Shown piece by piece: positions 26,632-35,899 of a stretch of DNA of 64,000 nt (its first letter is position 1; every line of letters begins with the position of its first letter). Under the pieces are notes generated by a model. That model did no database searches, was not told where the DNA came from, and saw only the letters and a list, made by a program, of their open reading frames with translations. Source of the stretch: Candidatus Borrarchaeum weybense (GTDB lineage: Archaea > Asgardarchaeota > Sifarchaeia > Borrarchaeales > Borrarchaeaceae); assembly GCA_019057385.1 (NCBI GenBank), contig JAHQJS010000004.1, forward strand, positions 426,535-490,534. The letters run 5' to 3'. The position numbers and the translations under genes are program-made.

Positions 26632-28503
26632 ATGAAAAAGAAACATGGATTATATCTTATATTAGTCCTTCTTGGAGTGCTGGTTGCTGTAAGCACCTTC
26701 TTTCTATTCGAAAGTTACATAATTCCACTAATAGGTAGTGGAACTAGTGGTGAATATAGTAGTGGATCTGCAACATTCAATATTGTTGTTTCGGTACAGA
26801 CCATAGCAATAAGCTTGGCAGCAGGAATTCTGGTTGGTCTAGTCAGTGTCCTTTATCCAGCCCTTAAAGCTACACAAGTTGATATCGTTGATTCCCTTAC
26901 GCCTACACGCGTAAGTCACACAAAAGCTCATATGGTAAGAGAGAGAGGCGTTAGTCACCGTTTAATCATGTATGGAATTGTAATTTCGGGCATATCAGCG
27001 TTTATGTTCTTCGTAATGCCCAACGCCTTCACTACTGGTAATACAACGACGATGTCGATGTTGTATCTTGGTATGATGGTTAGTTTACTTATTGGGTTTA
27101 CCTTCATAGGTTTAGGAGCGTTAGTTCCTGGCATAGAAAGGTTACTTACACGCGTAATACGTCCAATCACCCGCCGGATTAATGATATAGTTGCAATGTA
27201 TCTAAGAAAACATCGGAGAAGAAATACTTTAACAGCAATTATGTACTCGATATCGATTGCATTCATCCTTTTCCTTTCGACGATGCTTACCGTTCAGACA
27301 GAGTATAGTGCAACCACTTTACGAGCTGAAATTGGCACAGATCTATCTCTTGTATCAACTACAAGTTCAATTGCAGAGCCTTTCAGGCCTGTAACCAGCG
27401 AAACTCCCATCTGGATAAATGATACTGAACTCATACCTAAGATTAAGGAAATAGATGGAGTAGTAGATATCACACGTGTAAGCCATGCAAATCATCCAAA
27501 TGGATCTTCAACAGTGAGAATGGGTGACCTGATGGAATTTGAAACAGTGAGTGCCAGTGTATATGCCGTAGATGCGAATTTTCCCAATGTAACGTACTTT
27601 GATATTGCCAGTTTCACAGCAGGGGACGAATCAGCCTTTGAAACGATTAATAAGGTAGAAAATACTACGATTATATCCGAAGGTGCAGCAAAACGTCTTA
27701 ATGTTGACGTTGGAGATCATGTGACCATTAATGTACAGAGAAATATTGCATCTGGAACAGAAGTATCAAATATAGTGCTTAGTGTTGTTGCGATAGCTGA
27801 CGATATGCCAGCCTTCTCCGGTTTCGTTAATTCCGAATCTGGCAGTTCAGATGTATTAGTTTCACAACATACTTATGCGTTAATCTTCGATCTCTATGAG
27901 GACCAGGATATCGATAAGACAGATACAAGTGAACTAGAAGATTACGTTGAACCAGTCGAAAGACTGTTAATAAAAACAACCAGCCCTGAGGCTGCCGAGA
28001 GTGTTGGTAGGATCTTAACGGCATCTTACGGCGTGAAAGAAGATGTGAATGTTCGTGTAACAGAAGAAGAAATTGAAGAGGCAGAAGAAAGTCTAGAAAG
28101 CCTCCAACTATTCTTTACTATAGCTTTAGGATTTGGAATTATCATTGCATTCTTTGGACTCACTGCTAGCTCTTACTCCACTATCCAAGAATCTATCTCT
28201 GAGATTGGGATAATGAAAAGCATAGGGCTAAGCAGCAAACATATTGAAAACGTCTTTATGTTTGAGTCAATTGTACTTACTTTAGCGGCAGGTTTAGCTG
28301 GCCTAGTTGTAGGATACTTCACGGGGATTTCATTGATATTACAGCAAGCTATAAACGCCGAGCAAGCCTTACCGTTGTATATACCATGGACTGAACTGGC
28401 ATTAGTCATCATAGCCTCAATTATCATTGGTGCTATAGGCGCAAGGATACCTTCGCGTACAATCACTAAAAAAACAACAGCCGAAATTTTGAGAATGCGG
28501 TAA
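26632..28503 (+). CDS. ABC permease, C-terminal half (FtsX domains)
   Basis: 623 residues, 13 bp after the previous stop. It starts with a TM helix and a repeat of the permease segment IVVSVQTI-ISLAAGILVGL that also occurs near the end of the previous frame, then a coupling-helix-like LKATQVDIVDSLTPTR. A second FtsX module follows: TM block ~105-175, extracellular domain ~225-485, and a terminal three-helix block with SEIGIMKSIGLSSKHIE and LRM end. Full-length relatives are single ~1,100-residue permeases, so genes 2 and 3 look like one permease broken in two by a duplicated insertion. Both halves stay open, so they may still assemble. Confidence 0.85.
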   Translation: MKKKHGLYLILVLLGVLVAVSTFFLFESYIIPLIGSGTSGEYSSGSATFNIVVSVQTIAISLAAGILVGLVSVLYPALKATQVDIVDSLTPTRVSHTKAHMVRERGVSHRLIMYGIVISGISAFMFFVMPNAFTTGNTTTMSMLYLGMMVSLLIGFTFIGLGALVPGIERLLTRVIRPITRRINDIVAMYLRKHRRRNTLTAIMYSISIAFILFLSTMLTVQTEYSATTLRAEIGTDLSLVSTTSSIAEPFRPVTSETPIWINDTELIPKIKEIDGVVDITRVSHANHPNGSSTVRMGDLMEFETVSASVYAVDANFPNVTYFDIASFTAGDESAFETINKVENTTIISEGAAKRLNVDVGDHVTINVQRNIASGTEVSNIVLSVVAIADDMPAFSGFVNSESGSSDVLVSQHTYALIFDLYEDQDIDKTDTSELEDYVEPVERLLIKTTSPEAAESVGRILTASYGVKEDVNVRVTEEEIEEAEESLESLQLFFTIALGFGIIIAFFGLTASSYSTIQESISEIGIMKSIGLSSKHIENVFMFESIVLTLAAGLAGLVVGYFTGISLILQQAINAEQALPLYIPWTELALVIIASIIIGAIGARIPSRTITKKTTAEILRMR

Positions 28504-28657
28504 CTTTTTTATCCCCTATTTTTTTTACATTCACTTTTAAGGGCATTTTCAAGTTTCATTCAAGCTAAAAAGAGAGATTTTGTTGCGTGAAATCCACGTT
28601 TAATGACGTTCATGATAATGATAAACCCTACTGTACATTCTCCGTTTTGTTGCAATA

Positions 28658-28987
28658 CTATGTGGATTTTCTTTCGACATACTCTAAAATAATGCGCTTT
28701 TTAAAACCTCCACGTTCTACATTCTTTTTCTTTCTCAATTCTTCTATTCGTGTGAATTCTAGGTTTTCAGCATCAATTAAACAATAAATTGCTTCTAGTA
28801 CATCAATGAGTTCATTAACATCTTGTGATTCCTTGAGCTCAATTGCCTCTTCTAGAATTTTTTCTCTTAATGCTTGGCAATATTCCGCTTTATTTTTCGC
28901 AATATGACATTCTGGATGATTCCCTTCCTGTCTTATTATATCTGGTATTTTGTCACGAACGAGTTTATTGAAGTATGTACGCACCAT
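28658..28987 (-). CDS. MazG-like nucleotide pyrophosphohydrolase
   Basis: 109 residues from the GTG/ATG at 28987 (MVRTYFNKLVRDKIP), preferred because AGGAGA lies at the right distance; a frame starting at 29020 is longer but less supported. KLVRDKIPDII and the acidic helices KILEEAIELKESQDVNELIDVLEAI (EExxE...ExxD metal-binding pattern) are typical of the phosphoribosyl-ATP pyrophosphohydrolase/MazG-like 'house-cleaning' family that hydrolyses non-canonical or excess NTPs. It is convergent with the ABC operon and divergent from cysteine synthase. Confidence 0.85.
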   Translation of the reverse strand: MVRTYFNKLVRDKIPDIIRQEGNHPECHIAKNKAEYCQALREKILEEAIELKESQDVNELIDVLEAIYCLIDAENLEFTRIEELRKKKNVERGGFKKRIILEYVERKST

Positions 28988-29066
28988 TCGACATTCTCCT
29001 ATAATGCAATCTATTAGCATTTTAATCGTAAACTATATAACTAAAAAGATATGACAGTGTCATAAT

Positions 29067-29990
29067 ATGGATGAATGTTCTATGATCGTAGCAAATAATA
29101 TTACAGAATTAATTGGAAAAACCCCAATGTTAAAGATAAACAATCTTACAGGCTCCGATAGGGCTACAGTTTATGCAAAACTAGAGTGGTATAATATCGG
29201 CGGTTCGGTAAAGGACAGGATGGCCTTGTATCTCCTAGAATATGCAAATGTAGCAGGTAAATTAAGCAATAGTAAAACAATTTTAGAGGCAACATCTGGT
29301 AATACTGGAATAGCGTTAGCAATGATCGCAGCAGCAAAGGGTTACAAAATTGCTATTATAATGCCTGAATCTGTTAGTGTGGAAAGAAGAAGGGTTATAA
29401 AGGCTTATGGAGCTGAATTAATACTTTCGCCAGGAGTAAAAGGAACTGGTGGCGCGGTAGAACTTAAGCAAGAGCTACTCAGAAAGAATCCTGGTAAATA
29501 TATAGATATAGATCAATTCAAAGACCCCGCGAATATATTGGCGCATTATGAAACAACTGGTAAGGAAATTCTCGAACAGACTAAAGGAAAAGTGAATATG
29601 ATTGTGGTTGGCATTGGGACTGCTGGGACCGGAGTTGGGACTTCTCTGCGTATTAAAGAGCATGATCCAAAGATAAAAATAGTTGGCGTTATGCCGAAGC
29701 TTGGCATAAGTGTTCAAGGATTAAGAAATCCAGGAGAGCCCTATCCTACTCAACTATTTAGAAGAGAGTGCTTCGACGATATTGTTGAGATATCGAAAGA
29801 AGAGTTACCTAAAACTTTCGAGATCGCACGGAAAGTCGCGAAGGAAGAAGGTCTCTTGATTGGTTTAAGTGCAGCATCAATCATGTATATCGCACTCCAG
29901 AAAGCAAAGGAGTTAGGGGGAGGTAAGACAGTTGTTGCGATATTACCCGACGATGGTATGAAATACCTTAGTACATCTTTATTTGAGTGA
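29067..29990 (+). CDS. cysK: Cysteine synthase (O-acetyl/phosphoserine sulfhydrylase)
   Basis: 307 residues, standard for fold-type II PLP enzymes. ITELIGKTPML is the signature start; the PLP Lys is in WYNIGGSVKDRMA; the substrate loop is ATSGNTGIALAM; the phosphate-binding glycine loop is GIGTAGTGVG; the C-terminal Ser that contacts the pyridine nitrogen lies in the SAASIMY/PDDGMKYLS region. It condenses an activated serine with sulfide to give cysteine. The neighbouring cysteine desulfurase would then release that sulfur for Fe-S clusters and the tungsten pterin. Confidence 0.95.
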   Translation: MDECSMIVANNITELIGKTPMLKINNLTGSDRATVYAKLEWYNIGGSVKDRMALYLLEYANVAGKLSNSKTILEATSGNTGIALAMIAAAKGYKIAIIMPESVSVERRRVIKAYGAELILSPGVKGTGGAVELKQELLRKNPGKYIDIDQFKDPANILAHYETTGKEILEQTKGKVNMIVVGIGTAGTGVGTSLRIKEHDPKIKIVGVMPKLGISVQGLRNPGEPYPTQLFRRECFDDIVEISKEELPKTFEIARKVAKEEGLLIGLSAASIMYIALQKAKELGGGKTVVAILPDDGMKYLSTSLFE

Positions 29991-30119
29991 GATATCTAAA
30001 GTTAAAGATGGGAGGTATTTGACAACAAATTTATTTGCTTTAATGAAAAATTATAGTTGTCATAATTTAACTGAAAGGATGATCCAGATTTTAACTAAAC
30101 TATGTTGGAGGGGATCTTT

Positions 30120-31292
30120 GTGAAAGTAGTGTATATGGACAACGCCTCTACAACTCCAGTTGATCCAAGAGTCGCGGAGGTAATGCATGATTACTTTGTC
30201 ACGCATTTTGGTAACGCCTCAAGCATTCATGAATTTGGTCGTGAAGCTCGTGAGGCAATTGACAACGCTAGGCAAGTTGTAGCTAAAGCCATTGGCGCTG
30301 AGGAAGAGGAGATCATTTTCACTTCTGGAGGTACTGAGGCTGATAACCTTGCTTTGAAAGGCATTGCATTTTCCGATGAATATGAAGGAAAACACATCAT
30401 CACGAGTGTCATTGAACATCCTGCTATTTTGAAAACTGCGAAATTCCTAGAAAAACAAGGTTTTGAAGTAACGTATCTGCCAGTTGACAGCGAAGGATTA
30501 GTAAGCGTAGAAGATGTCCAAAATGCCATTAGACCCGATACCATTTTAATTTCTGTAATGTACGCAAATAACGAGATTGGCACAGTTCAGCCACTTGAAG
30601 AAATTAGCAAACTTGCAAGGGAAAATAATATTGTTCTTCATACAGATGCAGTTCAAGCTATTGGAAAACTTGACGTCGATATCAATAAATTAGGGGTCGA
30701 TTTGCTGTCGATGTCATCTCACAAAATTCATGGTCCTAAAGGAGTAGGTTTCCTCTATATTCGCAAAGGCACAGTTATCGAGCCACTTTTACATGGTGGA
30801 GGCCATGAGTATAACCTTCGGTCAGGTACTGAGAATGTTCCAGGGATTGTGGGCTTTGCAAAAGCAATGGAATTGGCAACTATCGAGTTAGATAAAAAGG
30901 CAAACTATATGATGCAATTAAGAGATAAACTAATAGATGGCGTCTTACAACGTATAAAAGGGTCATATCTTAATGGACATCGTACAAAAAGGCTACCAAA
31001 TAATGCCAATTTTCGGTTCGATCAAATCAATGGTGAAGCCTTGATTTTAGATCTTGATATGAACGGCATTTCAGCATCAACAGGCTCTGCTTGTTCATCA
31101 CATGAAACTGATCCGTCACATGTTCTTCTTGCGCTTGGTTTGTCCCATAATGAGGCAGAAGGCTCTCTAAGGTTGACATTAAGTACTGAAACAACCGAAG
31201 CTGATATTAATTACGTGCTTGAAGTATTGCCAAACAGCATTTCCAAATTGCATGCGTTGCATCCACGCGTATCTAAAACTGAATTTGAATAA
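30120..31292 (+). CDS. iscS: Cysteine desulfurase (NifS/IscS)
   Basis: 390 residues from the GTG at 30120 (VKVVYMDNASTTP), which has GGAGGGG at ribosome distance; an ATG at 30102 precedes that site. MDNASTTPVDPRV, SGGTEADNLALKG, HTDAVQAIGKL and the PLP Lys in SSHKIHGPKGVGFLY define the class V aminotransferase family, and GSACSSHE carries the catalytic persulfide Cys. It transfers sulfur from cysteine to Fe-S scaffold and carrier proteins. The Mrp-type ATPase at 33736 and many Fe-S proteins nearby fit. IscU is not seen in the window. Confidence 0.95.
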   Translation: MKVVYMDNASTTPVDPRVAEVMHDYFVTHFGNASSIHEFGREAREAIDNARQVVAKAIGAEEEEIIFTSGGTEADNLALKGIAFSDEYEGKHIITSVIEHPAILKTAKFLEKQGFEVTYLPVDSEGLVSVEDVQNAIRPDTILISVMYANNEIGTVQPLEEISKLARENNIVLHTDAVQAIGKLDVDINKLGVDLLSMSSHKIHGPKGVGFLYIRKGTVIEPLLHGGGHEYNLRSGTENVPGIVGFAKAMELATIELDKKANYMMQLRDKLIDGVLQRIKGSYLNGHRTKRLPNNANFRFDQINGEALILDLDMNGISASTGSACSSHETDPSHVLLALGLSHNEAEGSLRLTLSTETTEADINYVLEVLPNSISKLHALHPRVSKTEFE

Positions 31293-31669
31293 CTCATTCC
31301 ATTTTGTAGTTTAACTGGCAAGGAGATCACTCACCATTGCTAAACCCGTTTAGATGCAATCTAAGTTACTAAAAAACCTATCGTAAGCGTATAATTCCAT
31401 TACAGAGAACTTCAGCTTCTGTTGAAATTTGATAATATGACAACTTTTATAACCTTCTAGCATTTTACTTAGACGAAAATGTACCTTTAAAGCATTTTGA
31501 GTGCTAGATCTCCTTACGATGAGCACAAATTCGAAACAAAAATATTGTTATAGAAAACGTAAGCATCCGAGTACGATGCTCTTGGTTATATCGATAGCAT
31601 TGTATTGATGGATAAGTATTTAGCATGTTCGTTAATGTTTCAGAATGAAAACAGGATGGAGTGTATAAT
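31293..31669. other. Intergenic stretch, nothing recognisable
   Basis: AT-rich spacer between the desulfurase and the DUF362 gene. Only weak inverted repeats are seen (for example GCATCCGAGTACGATGC near 31564). No tRNA, no coding frame. Confidence 0.5.
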
Positions 31670-32806
31670 TTGTCTGAAGTTTACTTTGCATCTGCAACCT
31701 CATATTTTCCATGGCAAAATATGAAAATATCCTTAGAACATCTATTCGACCTATTAAAGATTCCACAATGGATTCCTGAAAGAATACGAGTTGGTGTCAA
31801 ATTTGAAACTGGTCATGAAGATTGTACTCGTTATTTATCTCCGCTATTTGTAAGGACAATGCTTGATGAGTTTACTAGACTCCATAAACCACCTATTGGC
31901 CTTGATTCAATAAACCTCTGGAGAGGAGGAAGGCGATACGATCCAGCGGGCTGGGTTGACAAATGCCGGCATCATGGTTTTTCTATGGAGACATTAGGGA
32001 CTGAAATATTTTTAACTGAGGGCTATACTGGTCAGGATAGCAAGACTTTGATGAACAAATTGGGCAAAAAAATTCGCGTTTTGGAAATTGGTGCAACGGT
32101 TACATATTGCCAATTATTAGTGATGCTAACCCATGTTACGGGGCATCCTTTACTCGGCTTCTACGGGGCAATCGCCGATCTGGCTTTAGGATGTACTGCT
32201 AGAAAAGGCAAAATGCGCATTCATGAGGACCTTCTACCAACTGTAAACATGGAAAAATGCAACTTGTGTGGCTTATGTGAACGAATGTGTGAATGGGACG
32301 CAATCAAAGTAGCTGAAACTGTAGTTATTGATCCAAAAAAATGCGTTGGGTGTGGAAAATGTATAGTCAAATGCCCACGGGTGGCAATAGAAGTTACTTC
32401 AAATCAAATAAGGGATTTTCAAATAAAGGTAGCGGATGCGGCGTCATTTATCGTCCAAGCAATGGACAGTAATATCGCCTACTTCAACTTTCTAATTGAT
32501 TGCACGCCTCATCCTGATTTTGATGCAAACTCTGGCATTCCATTTATTCCAGACATTGGTATCTTAGTGTCGAAAGATCCTGTAGCTATAGATAAAGCAA
32601 CCCTTGATCTTGTCAACAGAGTACCAGGTGTGAGAGGTTCCGTAGCTGAACAGTTTAACGTATTGGATAATAACACAGAAAAATTCAAGGCCATTAGCTT
32701 TGCTGGAGCAGCGGATCCAATGGTCCAGATTACCTCTGCTGAAGAACTTGGTCTCGGAAGCACAAAGTATGAATTAATTGATGTATGGGAACTAGAAAAT
32801 GAGTAG
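31670..32806 (+). CDS. DUF362-type 4Fe-4S protein
   Basis: About 378 residues from the TTG at 31670 (a GTG at 31661 is possible). The N- and C-terminal thirds form the DUF362 fold (RVGVKFETGHEDCTRYLSP, SMETLGTEIFLTEGYTGQ, FIPDIGILVSKDPVAIDKAT). Between them are two ferredoxin motifs, CNLCGLCERMCEWDAI and CVGCGKCIVKCPRVAI, for two [4Fe-4S] clusters. DUF362 ferredoxin-like proteins are common in anaerobes, and their role is unclear (redox scaffold or electron carrier). The window has a second, quite different member at 57263. Confidence 0.85.
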   Translation: MSEVYFASATSYFPWQNMKISLEHLFDLLKIPQWIPERIRVGVKFETGHEDCTRYLSPLFVRTMLDEFTRLHKPPIGLDSINLWRGGRRYDPAGWVDKCRHHGFSMETLGTEIFLTEGYTGQDSKTLMNKLGKKIRVLEIGATVTYCQLLVMLTHVTGHPLLGFYGAIADLALGCTARKGKMRIHEDLLPTVNMEKCNLCGLCERMCEWDAIKVAETVVIDPKKCVGCGKCIVKCPRVAIEVTSNQIRDFQIKVADAASFIVQAMDSNIAYFNFLIDCTPHPDFDANSGIPFIPDIGILVSKDPVAIDKATLDLVNRVPGVRGSVAEQFNVLDNNTEKFKAISFAGAADPMVQITSAEELGLGSTKYELIDVWELENE

Positions 32807-32886
32807 ACAAAAAGTTGTTTTGATTGAAAAATACTTGCAAAAATATCTTTTATAATGTATGATAATGATATAGATCAAAAAAGAGG

Positions 32887-33276
32887 GTGGTAAAAATAGA
32901 CACCGTTCCTAAAAAAGATATTACTGTGGAAGTTCCCCTATTCAAAGAGAAGTGGGTTAGAAAACTTATGGTATGCACTCTACACGATCTTGGTGTAACA
33001 TGTCCAGGTATTTGTTCACATCAAATTCCTCCAGGAATAGGAGGACGACACTGTGGCACATTGAGTCGTGTACTTCATAAAGGCACAAAATCCATTTTGA
33101 GAACACTTAGCAAATTGGCAAAATTAGGATATGTGGATATTTTGGAGATTTCAGCTGGTGAAGGTAGTAAAGGACAGTTAAGAAGGGCGATTCAAAAAGT
33201 TTATAGATTAAGTGAGAAGGGCAAAGAAAAGGCAAAAGAATTTGATGATGAATTTGAATATAAAGACTTAATATAG
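32887..33276 (+). CDS. Winged-helix protein of unknown function
   Basis: 129 residues from a GTG start. The C-terminal half, LHKGTKSILRTLSKLAKLGYVDILEI then QLRRAIQKVYRLSEKGKEKAKEF, has a winged-helix pattern: recognition helix and a beta-hairpin wing ending in the usual 'LxxKG'. The N-terminal half contains a Cys/His-rich stretch (MVCTLHDLGVTCPGICSHQIPPG...RHCG) that could be a small metal site. It looks a little like ribosomal S19e at the wing but lacks that family's body. A metal-sensing transcription factor is possible. Gene pair with 33306, 29 bp apart. Confidence 0.65.
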   Translation: MVKIDTVPKKDITVEVPLFKEKWVRKLMVCTLHDLGVTCPGICSHQIPPGIGGRHCGTLSRVLHKGTKSILRTLSKLAKLGYVDILEISAGEGSKGQLRRAIQKVYRLSEKGKEKAKEFDDEFEYKDLI

Positions 33277-33305
33277 ATACGGAAGATAGTAGATATGGGT
33301 TTCCT

Positions 33306-33638
33306 ATGAATATAAAAGAAAAAATACTTCAGGAATTGAAACGACGCCATTTGGCATTAGTAAATCCTCGAGAATGGGTTAGTATAAATGAGATTTCCTA
33401 TCTCTTCTCATTTTATGTTATTACTCGTATGATAGAACCTGAAGATGTCATAGAGGCACTCAAGGAACTCATTGAAGATAAAATAATTGTTGAAAAGGAT
33501 AATATGCAATATTTCCAATTAGCAAATTATGAGGCTTTTATTAAAGAAGTAGAAAACCTCTGGAAGCAAAAATCAAAAATAAGACGTTCCGTAGTACAAA
33601 AGGAATATGATGATGAAAAGAGATCATGCAATCTCTAA
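33306..33638 (+). CDS. Hypothetical winged-helix-like protein
   Basis: 110 residues. NIKEKILQELKRRHLALVN, WVSINEISYLFSF, EPEDVIEALKELIEDKIIVEKD and NMQYFQLANYEAFI have the helix/turn/hairpin pattern of a wHTH where the wing follows 'LI-DKII'. No family recognised. It probably shares an operon with the preceding winged-helix gene, and with the Mrp-type ATPase gene, which starts about 100 bp later. Confidence 0.6.
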   Translation: MNIKEKILQELKRRHLALVNPREWVSINEISYLFSFYVITRMIEPEDVIEALKELIEDKIIVEKDNMQYFQLANYEAFIKEVENLWKQKSKIRRSVVQKEYDDEKRSCNL

Positions 33639-33735
33639 TGATAGATTTTTTGTCAAGCTATTAATTTCTTCATAATAAGAGAACTATTCACGAACGATAT
33701 GTAATAACTTGAAGACTTGATAGAGGTGTAATTTA

Positions 33736-34701
33736 ATGAGTACGAAAGAAGAAAAGGAAAAGAAAGCAGAAGAAGTAATTGAGAAGATTTTGGGATATAG
33801 AGAAAAAGGCGATAAGAGAGCCGAACTTAAATATGTTGCAAAGTTACGTTCCCCCATTTTAGCTAGGTTCAGAAACATCAAACATAAAATTGCAGTCATG
33901 TCCGGTAAAGGAGGCGTTGGTAAGACCACGGTAGCGACAAATTTGGTTGCAGCGTTTAAAGCGGAAGGCTATAACTGTGGCATCTTAGATGCCGATGTTC
34001 ACGGCCCTAATGTCCATAAAATGCTGGGAGTAACGGAAAAATCTCCATCATTTAAAGGACGGACATTTTATCCCCTTGAAAACGAAGATGGCATTAAAGT
34101 ATGGTCGGTAGCATTGTATTGGCCAAGTGAATCAACACCTGTTCTTTGGCGCGGTCCATACAAAACGAGAGTAATCAAACAATTCTTGGCCGCTGTAGAT
34201 TGGGGACCCTTGGATTTTCTAGTAGTTGATCTTCCCCCTGGAACAGGTGATGAACCCCTCACAATAGTAGAAAAAATACCAGACATTGATGGAGTGGTCA
34301 TAGTTTCTACCCCTCAAGAGGTTGCTCTTTTAGATGTCAGAAAGGCTGGGGTGATGTTAAAAGAGAAGAATGTGAGGCCTTTGGGCATTATTGAAAACAT
34401 GTCAGCTCGTGCGATCTGTCCTCATTGTGGTGAAATACTTAAATGCGCAAATTGTGGAAATGAAACGATTTTATTTGGAGAAGGTGGCTCAGAAATCGTT
34501 GCTGAAGAACTAGAAGTGCCATTTCTTGGAAGCATACCCGTTGATCCTCGTATAAGAACTTCTGGAGATGAGGGTAAACCTTTTGTCATCAAATATCCTG
34601 ATAGTGAGGCCGCAAAGAAGTTTAGAGACATTGTTCGAAGAATCGAAGAAGAATTAAGTATTTCGAACGACACAACTGAATCTCAAGAAACTGAAGCCTG
34701 A
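33736..34701 (+). CDS. Mrp/NBP35-family P-loop ATPase (Fe-S carrier)
   Basis: 321 residues. The deviant Walker A SGKGGVGKTTVATNL (with the extra Lys of the MinD/Mrp/NifH class), LDADVHGPNVHKMLG and VVDLPPGTGDEPL are the Mrp/NBP35/ApbC signatures. The C-terminal half has CPHCGEILKCANCG, a four-Cys motif where members bind a bridging Fe-S cluster as a dimer. It carries Fe-S clusters to apoproteins in the cytoplasm. The polar N-terminus (~35 residues) is lineage-specific. A short hypothetical gene follows 12 bp later, and iscS is upstream, consistent with cluster assembly. Confidence 0.92.
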   Translation: MSTKEEKEKKAEEVIEKILGYREKGDKRAELKYVAKLRSPILARFRNIKHKIAVMSGKGGVGKTTVATNLVAAFKAEGYNCGILDADVHGPNVHKMLGVTEKSPSFKGRTFYPLENEDGIKVWSVALYWPSESTPVLWRGPYKTRVIKQFLAAVDWGPLDFLVVDLPPGTGDEPLTIVEKIPDIDGVVIVSTPQEVALLDVRKAGVMLKEKNVRPLGIIENMSARAICPHCGEILKCANCGNETILFGEGGSEIVAEELEVPFLGSIPVDPRIRTSGDEGKPFVIKYPDSEAAKKFRDIVRRIEEELSISNDTTESQETEA

Positions 34702-34713
34702 GGTGAATATTTA

Positions 34714-35037
34714 ATGCCTGATGAAATCTCTTTAGACGATATTGTTCTTAAGGTAGCTGAAAGGTCGACAAAAGCACTGGAGAAATTAATCTTTTCTCTT
34801 GCTACCCCAGAAGAGGTCTCCGAAGAAATAACAGATATCGATGTGTCGGGATTGCTAGAGAACAATTGGGCAAAATTTACTTCGGATCCGAAGTATCACT
34901 ACCATCTTGAGATTCTACAAACAGTATTAACTCTTAAAGATCAGTTATTGGATCAAGTACAAGAGATGGGTATTGATAGCATAAAATCAGATTTAGAAGT
35001 TCTAGATTTTGCACGAGAAAAAATTGCCAACAAGTGA
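34714..35037 (+). CDS. Hypothetical 107-aa protein downstream of Mrp
   Basis: 107 residues, acidic and helical throughout; not recognised. Visible parts are EISLDDIVLKVAERSTKALEK, an acidic loop, LLENNWAKFTSDPKYHYHLEIL, and two terminal helices (TLKDQLLDQVQEMG and DLEVLDFAREKIANK). It starts 12 bp after the Mrp stop with AGGTGAA in between, so it is translationally linked to it and may be a partner of the Fe-S carrier. It has no cysteine, so it does not itself bind a cluster. Confidence 0.65.
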   Translation: MPDEISLDDIVLKVAERSTKALEKLIFSLATPEEVSEEITDIDVSGLLENNWAKFTSDPKYHYHLEILQTVLTLKDQLLDQVQEMGIDSIKSDLEVLDFAREKIANK

Positions 35038-35110
35038 TTATGAACTGAAAAGCCTTTAAGAGGTCATCCTTCTCTTTAAGACAAGTTTCTTGAATTACCG
35101 TTTTTGGCCT

Positions 35111-35899
35111 TTAATTTGTTCTAGCAATTTGTCTTGTTAGAACCTCTCTTAGAATCATCTCTATAGGCATTATCACCCTTTTGACGGTTTCTGGTCGAGA
35201 TTCTTTTTTAAGACGACCGTTATCAGCTTTTACTCTAGACGTGCTATCAGATTTCAGTAGTGTAACCAAATCGTTTTTTGCATCCATACAACTCATTTCA
35301 ATAATGCGTGAATGCGCGTCTCTCATTCGTTCGCTCCATCCCGTCTCAACAAGTAACTCCGATATCTGACTAACTGGGGTACGTACCTCCGTTGGAAGAT
35401 CCATTTTATTCAAGCAGATCACGAAAGGCACGTCTTTAAGACCGTAGCTGTCGATAAATTCTGTGAGTTCCGTTAAGGCGCTTCTATTAGCCTCAAACTG
35501 TGCGCTTGTAGAGTCTAATATGATAATAAGTCCTTGGACGCCGCTTGTGACCACCTCTCTTTGTGTTATGTGGCGAAGTTGACCAGGGACGGTATAAATA
35601 TGTGCTTTCAAGCGATCTTTGCCAGTCAACGGGTTATAACCAAAACCGAACACTCCGCGATCAAAAAACAATGTTCTCTTAGTTGGATCCTCAAGTGTGA
35701 GAAAGCTGTAAACGCGCTCTGGATCTTCTAAGGTTTTTAAAACTTTGAAGATAGTGAGTGCCATTGTCTTGCCTGCCATAGAAGCACCCCAGAACACTAG
35801 TTTAACTACTGGGACTTCATCAAAATCCTTTTTAAGATGTTCCAATGGTTTTCTGCCTCCAGTTCCTAAATATGGTTCTCTTGGAGAATTATGAGCCAA
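35111..35899 (-). CDS. MglA/Ras-like small GTPase
   Basis: 262 residues. G1 loop GASMAGKT is residues 38-45; G3 is TVPGQLRH (VPGQ instead of DxxG), the mark of the MglA/bacterial-archaeal polarity-GTPase family; GLIIILDSTSAQFEANR is the next strand and NKMDLP is G4. MglA switches polarity and motility in bacteria, and related GTPases are abundant in Asgard archaea, often paired with roadblock proteins. No roadblock/MglB gene is seen here. The C-terminal ~60 residues are a lineage-specific extension. The 598 bp upstream hold no gene, so it has its own regulatory region. Confidence 0.88.
   Translation of the reverse strand: MAHNSPREPYLGTGGRKPLEHLKKDFDEVPVVKLVFWGASMAGKTMALTIFKVLKTLEDPERVYSFLTLEDPTKRTLFFDRGVFGFGYNPLTGKDRLKAHIYTVPGQLRHITQREVVTSGVQGLIIILDSTSAQFEANRSALTELTEFIDSYGLKDVPFVICLNKMDLPTEVRTPVSQISELLVETGWSERMRDAHSRIIEMSCMDAKNDLVTLLKSDSTSRVKADNGRLKKESRPETVKRVIMPIEMILREVLTRQIARTN

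Noticed and set aside
32887..33276. Ribosomal protein S19e
   Set aside because: Only the winged-helix wing resembles it; the conserved S19e body and ribosomal context are missing.
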